Assembly (NCBI GenBank): GCA_025455765.1
Contig: JALOLX010000021.1
Location: 1 to 10,786, forward strand
DNA: 10,786 nt
DNA from: Flavobacteriales bacterium
Lineage (GTDB): Bacteria > Bacteroidota > Bacteroidia > Flavobacteriales_F > PHOS-HE28
Direction of reading: 5' to 3'
Made by a program: the position numbers and the translations under genes. How positions within the stretch are numbered: position 1 is the first letter of the stretch; every line of letters starts with the position of its first letter. The notes beneath the pieces were generated by a model. That model did not search any database. It worked only from the letters and a program-made list of their open reading frames with translations, and was not told the origin of the DNA. This document shows, piece after piece, positions 1-6,165 of the stretch.

Positions 1-416
1 CTGATGCGTGCCGCAGCACTCTCCAGGGGGCCGACAATGGTGATGTAGGGGTTGCTGGCCGTCTGTAACAGCGACAAGCCGGAACCGATCACGAACAGGC
101 CGGCAAGGAACAGTGGGTACGAGCGCTGCTGGGCGGCCGGCACGAACAGCAGTGCACCCGCTGCCATGATCAACAGGCCGATCATCATGCCCGTCTTCAT
201 GCCCGTGCGCTTCAACACGGCGGCCATGGGCAGCGCGGTGACGAAGTAGGCGATGTAGAACGCGAAGGTGACGTAGAACGGCTCTGCGCCGGCTTCCAGC
301 TGACAGATGATCTTCAAGTAGCTGATCAGCGGACCATTGATCCAGGTGATGAAGCCGAACAAGAAGAACAGCACGCCGAGCATCACCACGGCGGAGGTCG
401 TACGGGATGGTTGCAT
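1..416 (-). CDS. Sugar MFS transporter, FucP/GluP family (N-terminal part; 3' end outside window)
   Basis: This is the first 138 codons of a major facilitator superfamily permease, predicted to be an inner-membrane proton/sugar symporter for fucose, glucose or galactose. The visible part has four hydrophobic segments at about residues 8-29, 47-66, 75-93 and 101-119, which is the first third of a 12-helix permease. The stretch LQTASNPYITIVGPLESAAA (residues 117-136) is the hallmark of the FucP/GluP subgroup, and the opening FLFGFITWINGPLI also matches it. The start is the ATG complementary to 414-416. It has no clear ribosome binding site, and I saw no full TAnnTTTG promoter in the upstream 417-550. 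The gene runs leftward off the window, so the substrate-determining later helices cannot be read. The family is secure; the exact sugar is not. Confidence 0.9.
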   Translation of the reverse strand, partial: MQPSRTTSAVVMLGVLFFLFGFITWINGPLISYLKIICQLEAGAEPFYVTFAFYIAYFVTALPMAAVLKRTGMKTGMMIGLLIMAAGALLFVPAAQQRSYPLFLAGLFVIGSGLSLLQTASNPYITIVGPLESAAARI

Positions 417-550
417 GGCAGGATGGCCGAAGCCAGTGCCGCAAAGTAGGCGCGTTATCGCAACCTGTCCCTAAGGACCACCGGCCGGGAGCGAACAACC
501 CGCTGTGAACGGAGGGCGCGTGCCACCATAAGTGACCTACGTCGTAGCGA

Positions 551-721
551 TCACCAATTGAGGTCCTTCCGGTAGTAACGAGGGAACCGCGTGGTGCGGC
601 GGGTGCGCTTGTAGAACGCGTTCCATAAGGGGGTCTGCTTCAAAGCCGCGATCAGTCCATCCTCCTGTGGCATCGCTTGGCCGCCGAGCTTCGAGCGTGA
701 GATGGTGTGTAGGTTGGGCAT
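551..721 (-). CDS. Possible small basic protein, 56 aa, unknown function
   Basis: This is an uncertain small gene in the 417-base gap between the transporter and priA. From the ATG complementary to 719-721 it encodes 56 residues and ends in TGA at 551-553. The C-terminal half is rich in Arg, Lys and aromatic residues (LWNAFYKRTRRTTRFPRYYR, followed by KDLNW). Its codons favour G or C in the third position, like the established genes around it, which argues for coding. An internal ATG at 671-673 would give a 40-residue form starting MPQEDGLIAALKQ. I do not recognise a family. A basic tail of this kind could bind nucleic acid or ribosomes, but that is only a guess. No promoter was identified. 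It could also be the remnant of a longer gene. Confidence 0.35.
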   Translation of the reverse strand: MPNLHTISRSKLGGQAMPQEDGLIAALKQTPLWNAFYKRTRRTTRFPRYYRKDLNW

Positions 722-833
722 GCAGAACAGACAACACGGCACCCTATCGCGCTGCCTGCTGAGCACCTCGCACGGGGAACGGCGGCCACTGGCCAGGGAA
801 CGGCACTCCGAACGCAAGCCCCACCTTTGTGTC

Positions 834-3287
834 GTGCTGCGTTACATCGATGTGATCCTGCCCCTGGCCATTCCGGGCACGTACACCTATGCATGGGGTG
901 AGGACCTGCCGCAGGTTACCGTGGGCATGCGCGTCTCGGTGCCTTTCGGTCGCGGGCGCAAGCTCTACGGTGCACTGGTACGGCGGGTCCACAACGAGGC
1001 TCCTCCCCACCACAAGCCGCGCCCGGCGCTGGGTGCACTGGATACTGCACCAGTGGTCACCGAGGAACAGTTCCTGCTTTGGGAGCGCATCAGCGAACAC
1101 TACCTCTGCCACCTTGGGGAGGTGATGATCGCGGCGCTACCTGCACAACTATCCTTGAGCAGCGAGACCCGGTTGGTGCTGACGGGCGAACCACATGCCG
1201 ACCTTGCCACTTACGGACGCGCGGGGATCGTGGTTGAGGCGTTGCTGCATCGGAGCGTCATCACGCTGGAGGAAGCGGGCGACCTGTTGGGCTTGAAGGA
1301 CCCGATGCCGACGGTGAAGCGGCTGATGGAACAAGGCACCCTGCGCTTGGAGGAACGGATGAGCGCTGCGTGGAAGCCTCGTACGGCCCATTATGTGGAA
1401 CTGCAGCCTGAGGCCCGTTCGGAAGCAGCGCTGCACGTCTGGTTCGATGCCTTGGAGCGCGCACCGAAGCAACTGCACCTGCTGATGCGGTATGTGGAAC
1501 TGAGCCGATGCCTGAGCGAACAACCACGTGAAGTGGAACGACCAGCATTGCTGCGGGCGGCCGGGGTCAACAGTACCGTGCTCAGCAGCCTGGTGGAAAA
1601 GGGGCTGTTCCGCATCGATCAGCGCGAAGCCGGCACCCCTCCCCCCGAGGATCGCCGCAGAAGCATTCCCGCGTTGAGCCCTGCCCAGCAGCAAGCCTTG
1701 AACGAAGTGCGCCAGGCCTTCCTCAGCAAGCCGGTGACCCTGCTGCGTGGCGTCACCGCGTCGGGCAAGACGGAGCTGTACATCACCCTCATTCAGGAAG
1801 CGCTCGACCGCGGGGAGCAAGTGCTCTACCTGTTGCCGGAGATCGCGCTCACCACCCAGATCATCGCACGGCTACGCGAGCGCTTCGGCGACCGTGTGAC
1901 CGTGGCCCACTCGCGCATGTCGCACAACGAACGCGCACGCGCCTGGATGGACATGACCCAGGGGCCCCACCCACCGCCGATCATTGTGGGTGCCCGCAGC
2001 GCCATTCTTCTACCCTACCGCAAGCTGGGCCTGGTGGTGGTGGATGAGGAGCACGATCCCAGCTACAAGCAGCAGGATCCAGCGCCGCGATACAATGCAC
2101 GGGACATGGCCATCGTGCTCGCCTCGCTGCATGGCGCCCGCACATTGCTCGGCTCCGCTACGCCATCGATGGAGACCTTGCACAACGCACGGAGCGGCAA
2201 GTTCGGCCATGCAGAACTGCTGACCCGCTTCGGTGATGTGGCCTTGCCGGGCATCCAGCGGATCGACCTGCGCGACGCCTACAAGCGCAAGACCATGCGG
2301 GGCCACTTCAGCCTTACGCTCATCGAGCACATCCAACGTGCCTTGGAGCGTCGTGAACAGGTGATCCTGTTCCAGAACCGACGGGGCTACGTGCCGGTGT
2401 GGCAATGTGAGACCTGCTCCTGGGTGCCGGAATGTGACCAGTGCGATGTGAGCCTCACCTACCACAAGAGCGACCACCAATTACGCTGCCACTATTGCGG
2501 CCGACATTACCCTCCACCGCTCCACTGCGGATCCTGTGGCAGCAACCGGTTGCGTATGCTGGGCTTCGGGACGGAGAAGATCGAGGAGGAGCTGGCCCTG
2601 CAGTTCCCAGAGGCCCGCATCGGACGGATGGACCAGGACACCATGCGCGGCAAGCACGCCATGGACCGGCTGCTCACCAGCTTCGGCGAGGGAGGCATCG
2701 ATATCCTGGTGGGCACACAGATGGTGACCAAGGGCCTGGACTTCGACCATGTCAGCCTGGTGGGCATCATCAATGCGGACAAGTTGTTGCGCTTCCCGGA
2801 CATCCGGGCGCACGAGCGGGCCTTCCAATTGATGGCACAGGTGGCGGGCAGGGCGGGTCGGCGCAAGGAGGCGGGGATGGTGCTCATCCAGGCCACAGAG
2901 GTGGACCATCCGGTGCTCCAGTTCGTGGTGGAGCATGATGTGGAGGGCATGTACGCTCGGGAACTGGAGCACCGGCGCGCGCACGGCTATCCGCCCTTCA
3001 CCCGGCTCATCGAACTGACCCTGAAGCACCGTTCAGAGGAGCGTGTTACGGCCACTGCGGCGGTGCTGGCCGTGGCCTTGCGCGATGGCTTGGGCGAGCG
3101 GGTCCTCGGTCCCGATGTGCCCGTGGTATCCCGCATCCGCGACCGTCACTTGCGCAAGCTGATGATCAAGGTGCGGCGCAGCGCCCATGCGGAGGAGAAG
3201 GCCTTCATCAGCGACACCATCGACCGGGTGTTCAGCGACCCCTTGCACGCCGCGGTGCAGCTCGTTACGGACGTGGATCCCCTGTAG
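834..3287 (+). CDS. priA: Primosomal protein N' (PriA), replication restart helicase
   Basis: PriA is a 3'-5' superfamily 2 DNA helicase that recognises stalled forks and D-loops and reloads the replicative helicase. The product is 817 residues, normal for the Bacteroidota form. Order: N-terminal 3'-DNA-binding domain (about 1-100, RYIDVILPLAIPGTYTY); winged-helix-like part; helicase core with Walker A GVTASGKTE (306-314) and DEEH box (404-407); eight zinc-binding cysteines at 525, 528, 534, 537, 552, 555, 565 and 568; motif V GTQMVTKGLDF (627-637); motif VI QVAGRAGR (669-676); then the C-terminal domain. The frame is open from an ATG at 702, but those 44 extra residues are unlike PriA. The GTG at 834 places the conserved N-terminus correctly. 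A near-consensus CACCTTTG lies only 5 bases upstream, so a leaderless message is possible but unproven. The 3' end overlaps the opposing pseudouridine synthase gene by 23 bases. Confidence 0.97.
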   Translation: MLRYIDVILPLAIPGTYTYAWGEDLPQVTVGMRVSVPFGRGRKLYGALVRRVHNEAPPHHKPRPALGALDTAPVVTEEQFLLWERISEHYLCHLGEVMIAALPAQLSLSSETRLVLTGEPHADLATYGRAGIVVEALLHRSVITLEEAGDLLGLKDPMPTVKRLMEQGTLRLEERMSAAWKPRTAHYVELQPEARSEAALHVWFDALERAPKQLHLLMRYVELSRCLSEQPREVERPALLRAAGVNSTVLSSLVEKGLFRIDQREAGTPPPEDRRRSIPALSPAQQQALNEVRQAFLSKPVTLLRGVTASGKTELYITLIQEALDRGEQVLYLLPEIALTTQIIARLRERFGDRVTVAHSRMSHNERARAWMDMTQGPHPPPIIVGARSAILLPYRKLGLVVVDEEHDPSYKQQDPAPRYNARDMAIVLASLHGARTLLGSATPSMETLHNARSGKFGHAELLTRFGDVALPGIQRIDLRDAYKRKTMRGHFSLTLIEHIQRALERREQVILFQNRRGYVPVWQCETCSWVPECDQCDVSLTYHKSDHQLRCHYCGRHYPPPLHCGSCGSNRLRMLGFGTEKIEEELALQFPEARIGRMDQDTMRGKHAMDRLLTSFGEGGIDILVGTQMVTKGLDFDHVSLVGIINADKLLRFPDIRAHERAFQLMAQVAGRAGRRKEAGMVLIQATEVDHPVLQFVVEHDVEGMYARELEHRRAHGYPPFTRLIELTLKHRSEERVTATAAVLAVALRDGLGERVLGPDVPVVSRIRDRHLRKLMIKVRRSAHAEEKAFISDTIDRVFSDPLHAAVQLVTDVDPL

Positions 3288-3984
3288 CAGGCTCGGCGGG
3301 CCAGAGCAGCTGCCACAACCGGCCTTCGGGGCGTGATGCAGTAATTGACACCTGCGAGCCTGTGGCAGGATGGTCGAACACAACGTGGTGGGCGTGCAGG
3401 GCAATACTGCGTGCGGCACCGGCATCGCCCCGTTCGCCCCGGCGGGCACCGTACTTCACATCGCCTTTGATGGGATGCCCCCAGGCGGAGAGCTGTGCGC
3501 GGATCTGGTGGAAGGCGCCGCCTTCGGGCTCCACTTCCACCAGCGCATAACGATCACCTTGCTGAAGCAAGCGCACCACCGACCGGGCTGGCGGACCACT
3601 GCGGGTGCCGGACGCACCGACCACCGCCCGCCGCTGCCCGCTGTGGTGCGTAAGCTCATGGGTGAGCACAAGGGCTCCATCGGCAATGGGCGGCCTTCCT
3701 TCCACGATGGCCCGGTAGCGCTTCAGCACCCGTCGTTCGCGGAAGTCGGCATTGAGCGCTTGTAGGGCGGGGGGTGTTGCAGCGAGCACCAGTCCGCTCA
3801 CGGGCCGGTCGATCCGGTTCACCAGTTCCAACGCGGGAAGGTTGAGCATCCCGCGCACAGCGGTCAATAGGTCCGGATCGCCGGTCGGGTCGGGTGCCAC
3901 GGGCATGCCGTTGGGCTTGAACGCCACCACCACTCCGGCCTCCTGGTAGAGCACCTGGCAGGTGGCCGCTTCAGTACTGCTCAT
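3265..3984 (-). CDS. RluA-family RNA pseudouridine synthase
   Basis: This enzyme isomerises specific uridines to pseudouridine in ribosomal or transfer RNA; the target site cannot be told from sequence. The 239-residue protein is the compact RluA catalytic domain without an N-terminal S4 domain. The motif VNRIDRPVSGLVL carries the catalytic aspartate (D59), with Asn where most RluA enzymes have His (HRLD). The second core motif, HQIRAQLSAWGHPIKGDVKYG (159-179), is intact but preceded by GGAF instead of the usual GR-type residues. The chosen start is the ATG complementary to 3982-3984, which overlaps the panB stop by 14 bases and suggests translational coupling. The frame is open further upstream (to 4038), but only into panB antisense sequence of unlikely composition. 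The 3' end overlaps priA by 23 bases, with no terminator between the convergent genes. Confidence 0.9.
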   Translation of the reverse strand: MSSTEAATCQVLYQEAGVVVAFKPNGMPVAPDPTGDPDLLTAVRGMLNLPALELVNRIDRPVSGLVLAATPPALQALNADFRERRVLKRYRAIVEGRPPIADGALVLTHELTHHSGQRRAVVGASGTRSGPPARSVVRLLQQGDRYALVEVEPEGGAFHQIRAQLSAWGHPIKGDVKYGARRGERGDAGAARSIALHAHHVVFDHPATGSQVSITASRPEGRLWQLLWPAEPATGDPRP

Positions 3985-4789
3985 CCGCGCTGGGGAAGGA
4001 GCGGGAACGGACATCGGCCACGTAGGCGCCGACGGCATCGGTGATCACCTGATGCAGGTTGGCATACCGGCGCAGGAAGCGGGGATTGAACTCCTTGTTG
4101 ATCCCGAGCATATCATGCAGCACCAGCACCTGTCCGTCCACTCCGCCACCAGCACCGATGCCGATGACGGGGATGTGCACACTGCGCGCCACCTCGGTCG
4201 CCAGCTGGGCCGGTATCTTTTCCAGCACGATCGCGAAGCAGCCCGCCTGCTCCAACAGCTTTGCATCCTCTCGCAGGCGTTGGGCTTCGGCCTCTTCCTT
4301 GGCCCTCACCACATAGGTGCCGAATTTGTAGATGCTCTGTGGTGTAAGCCCCAAGTGGCCCATCACGGGAATACCGGCACTGAGGATCCGCTCGATGGAT
4401 CCGATCACTTCGCGACCGCCTTCGAGCTTCACGGCGTGGGCTCCGCTCTCCTTCATGATGCGGATGGCACTGTTCAATGCTCCCTTGGTGTTGCCCTGAT
4501 AAGTTCCGAAAGGCAGGTCCACCACGACCAACGACCGCTGCACGGCGCGCACCACGCTGCTCGCATGGTAGATCATTTCATCCAGCGTAATGGGCAGGGT
4601 GGTCTCGTGTCCGGCCATCACGTTGCTGGCGCTATCCCCAACGAGCATCACATCCACGCCGGACGCATCCACGAGGCGTGCGAGCGAGAAATCGTAGGCG
4701 GTGAGCATGGAGATGGGCACCCCTTGGGATTTCATTTCCTGCAGGGTGTGGGTGGTAACGCGCTTGGCGTCGCGGGTGCCGGTGCTCAT
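3971..4789 (-). CDS. panB: 3-methyl-2-oxobutanoate hydroxymethyltransferase (PanB)
   Basis: PanB transfers a hydroxymethyl group from 5,10-methylenetetrahydrofolate to 2-oxoisovalerate, giving ketopantoate, the first committed step towards pantothenate and coenzyme A. It is a cytoplasmic TIM-barrel enzyme that needs a divalent metal. The 272 residues match the family length. Signatures: MLTAYDFSLARLVD (28-41), VGDSASNVMAGHETTLPITL (50-69), KLEGG (121-125), MGHLGLTPQS (143-152), VLEKIPAQLA (188-197) and IGIGAGGGVDGQVLVLHDML (210-229). Metal ligands are probably D52, D91 and E123, and E190 corresponds to the general base. It is the first gene of a two-gene unit with the pseudouridine synthase and diverges from the lipoprotein gene. 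A one-mismatch -7-like element, TAGCTTCG, lies on the minus strand at 4797-4804, seven bases before the start. No panC or panD is present in the window. Confidence 0.97.
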   Translation of the reverse strand: MSTGTRDAKRVTTHTLQEMKSQGVPISMLTAYDFSLARLVDASGVDVMLVGDSASNVMAGHETTLPITLDEMIYHASSVVRAVQRSLVVVDLPFGTYQGNTKGALNSAIRIMKESGAHAVKLEGGREVIGSIERILSAGIPVMGHLGLTPQSIYKFGTYVVRAKEEAEAQRLREDAKLLEQAGCFAIVLEKIPAQLATEVARSVHIPVIGIGAGGGVDGQVLVLHDMLGINKEFNPRFLRRYANLHQVITDAVGAYVADVRSRSFPSADEQY

Positions 4790-4796
4790 GATGTGG

Positions 4797-4804
4797 CGAA
4801 GCTA
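4797..4804 (-). promoter_or_regulatory. Weak candidate -7 promoter element for panB
   Basis: On the minus strand, TAGCTTCG differs by one base from the Bacteroidota -7 consensus TAnnTTTG and ends seven bases before the panB ATG, implying a very short leader. No TTG (-33) element lies at the usual distance. It is supported only by position and similarity. Confidence 0.25.
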
Positions 4805-4911
4805 CTGATAAGGGTGATGGCAGAGGATCCTGAAGGCTCACGCCAGGGCCACCTCTCATCGATCGGTACCGACCGTTCATCAGTTCACAAGAACCATCTC
4901 CCCTACCCGCC

Positions 4912-4919
4912 TATCTTTG
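4912..4919 (+). promoter_or_regulatory. Candidate -7 promoter element (TATCTTTG) for the lipoprotein gene
   Basis: TATCTTTG is an exact match to the TAnnTTTG element read by the Bacteroidota primary sigma factor. It lies 14 bases before the lipoprotein ATG at 4934, so transcription would start a few bases upstream of the gene. No clear TTG is seen at the -33 position. The same octamer occurs before the tmRNA gene in this window, which strengthens both calls. Confidence 0.55.
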
Positions 4920-4933
4920 GCGCTGAACCTGCA

Positions 4934-6025
4934 ATGACCATGCGCCGAACTCTGCTCATGATGGGTGCCGCTGCCTCGCTCCTGGCTGGCTGCAGCACCG
5001 ATCTGGACATCAATGCCCCGTACAAGGAGACCACCGTGGTCTACGCCCTCTTCAACATGCGTGAGGACACGCATTTCGTGAAGATCAACAAGGCGTTCCT
5101 GGGGGAGGGGGATGCGTTGGAATTCGCCCAAGTGCGGGACTCCAGCGAGTACCGTGCAGAGGATATCGAGTACGCGAAGGTGGTGCGGATCCAGAACGGG
5201 CAAGAGGTTGCCACATTTGATCTTCAGCGGATCACGGTGAATGGTAGGGAGCCCGGTACCTTCTATGGACCAAGCCAGACGCTGTACTACTTTGCAGGTG
5301 TTCAACAATTGCTGCCGATAACGAACACTCCGGTCTATCTCGACCCGGCCAGTACGTATGAGGTCCGCCTGAAAGTCAAAGGAAAAGAGATCTCCGCACG
5401 TTCGGTAGTTGTCAACGACTTCTCGATCGCCCAAAATGATCAGGACACCTCATACGCGACGCCGACGAACAGGATGAACTTCATTGCGGTTGGTGGGAAT
5501 AACTATGCCAATTATGAGCTGAACTGGACCTCCCGCCTGAATTGTAAGCTGTTCCAAGTTTCATGGCGCTTTCGCTACGACGAGGTAAGAGGTACGGATA
5601 CCGTTCGAACGTCCTTCACGCAAGGATGGGGGTCACGCACCGTCCCCAACTCAATGGATCCGGTACAACTTGACCTCATCCTACCGGGCGAAACGTTCTA
5701 TCAGATCGTTCGCGATCGGATACCTGTGGACCCTTCGGTCAGTTCACGGATCTTTCGGGGCATTGACTTCCTGTTCACCGTAGCCGACGATGAGTTCAAT
5801 ACGTTCCTAAGCTTGCAATCGCCGGTTTCCGGGATCGTAGAGGAACGACCAACTTACTCAAACGTCAACGGAGGTATCGGATTAGTGGCCAGTCGCTACA
5901 CGAAGTCAGTGCGCGGCAAGTGGCTCAGTCCGAATTCGCTTGACGAGCTTAGGAACGGCCCTTTCACCCAAGCCCTGAACTTCTGCACGCCGATCGATCC
6001 GCTCGACGCCCCCTTCTGCGACTGA
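4934..6025 (+). CDS. Predicted outer-membrane lipoprotein of unknown function, 363 aa
   Basis: The protein begins with a positively charged N-region (MTMRRT), a hydrophobic stretch and the lipobox LLAGC with the acylated cysteine at residue 20, so it should be a lipoprotein exported by Sec and cleaved by signal peptidase II. The mature part (STDLDINAPYKETTVVYALF onwards) looks beta-rich, with many aromatic residues and no catalytic motif that I can see. The remaining cysteines are C204, C351 and C362; the last two could form a disulfide near the C-terminus. The ending PTYSNVNGGIGLVASRY resembles the tails of large Bacteroidota lipoprotein families of the DUF4249 type, but I cannot assign it to one. 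The frame is open back to 3962, but upstream of 4934 it is only panB antisense. A second ATG at 4940 is also possible. A terminator follows the stop. Codons are visibly richer in A and T than in the neighbours, especially after about 5200. Confidence 0.85.
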   Translation: MTMRRTLLMMGAAASLLAGCSTDLDINAPYKETTVVYALFNMREDTHFVKINKAFLGEGDALEFAQVRDSSEYRAEDIEYAKVVRIQNGQEVATFDLQRITVNGREPGTFYGPSQTLYYFAGVQQLLPITNTPVYLDPASTYEVRLKVKGKEISARSVVVNDFSIAQNDQDTSYATPTNRMNFIAVGGNNYANYELNWTSRLNCKLFQVSWRFRYDEVRGTDTVRTSFTQGWGSRTVPNSMDPVQLDLILPGETFYQIVRDRIPVDPSVSSRIFRGIDFLFTVADDEFNTFLSLQSPVSGIVEERPTYSNVNGGIGLVASRYTKSVRGKWLSPNSLDELRNGPFTQALNFCTPIDPLDAPFCD

Positions 6026-6051
6026 CAGGCTTTCTGTCGATCTGACATACG

Positions 6052-6076
6052 GAACCCTGCCCCTGCGGCAGGGTTC
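6052..6076 (+). terminator. Intrinsic terminator after the lipoprotein gene
   Basis: A perfect 10-bp stem, GAACCCTGCC (6052-6061) with GGCAGGGTTC (6067-6076), encloses the loop CCTGC and is followed by TTTCGTTCT. It lies 26 bases after the lipoprotein stop and separates that gene from dnaK. Confidence 0.85.
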
Positions 6077-6154
6077 TTTCGTTCTGGCAGATTGGCGCGT
6101 GTTGGACTGGGCTGGCATGAAGGTTGACCAACGGGGACGACCGCAGAACGAAAG
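6076..6154. promoter_or_regulatory. 11-bp inverted repeat in the dnaK upstream region
   Basis: CTTTCGTTCTG (6076-6086) and CAGAACGAAAG (6144-6154) are perfect reverse complements separated by 57 bases. The left arm overlaps the tail of the preceding terminator, and the right arm ends 11 bases before the dnaK ATG. It is not the CIRCE operator of HrcA (TTAGCACTC-N9-GAGTGCTAA). No TAnnTTTG promoter is visible between the arms. It may be an operator or an mRNA leader stem; the function is inferred only from position and perfect pairing. Confidence 0.4.
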
Positions 6155-6165
6155 CAACCGACAAC

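Noticed and set aside
52..249. 65-codon plus-strand frame at the left end
   Set aside because: It is antisense to the well-supported sugar transporter and has no recognisable features.
417..550. Possible transporter promoter (CTACTTTG on the minus strand)
   Set aside because: It has two mismatches to TAnnTTTG in the key TA and no TTG at proper spacing.
3962..4933. In-frame upstream extension of the lipoprotein
   Set aside because: It is antisense to panB, and the signal peptide and lipobox place the true start at 4934.
6077..6165. Search for a CIRCE (HrcA) element before dnaK
   Set aside because: No TTAGCACTC-N9-GAGTGCTAA-like sequence is present; the inverted repeat found is different.
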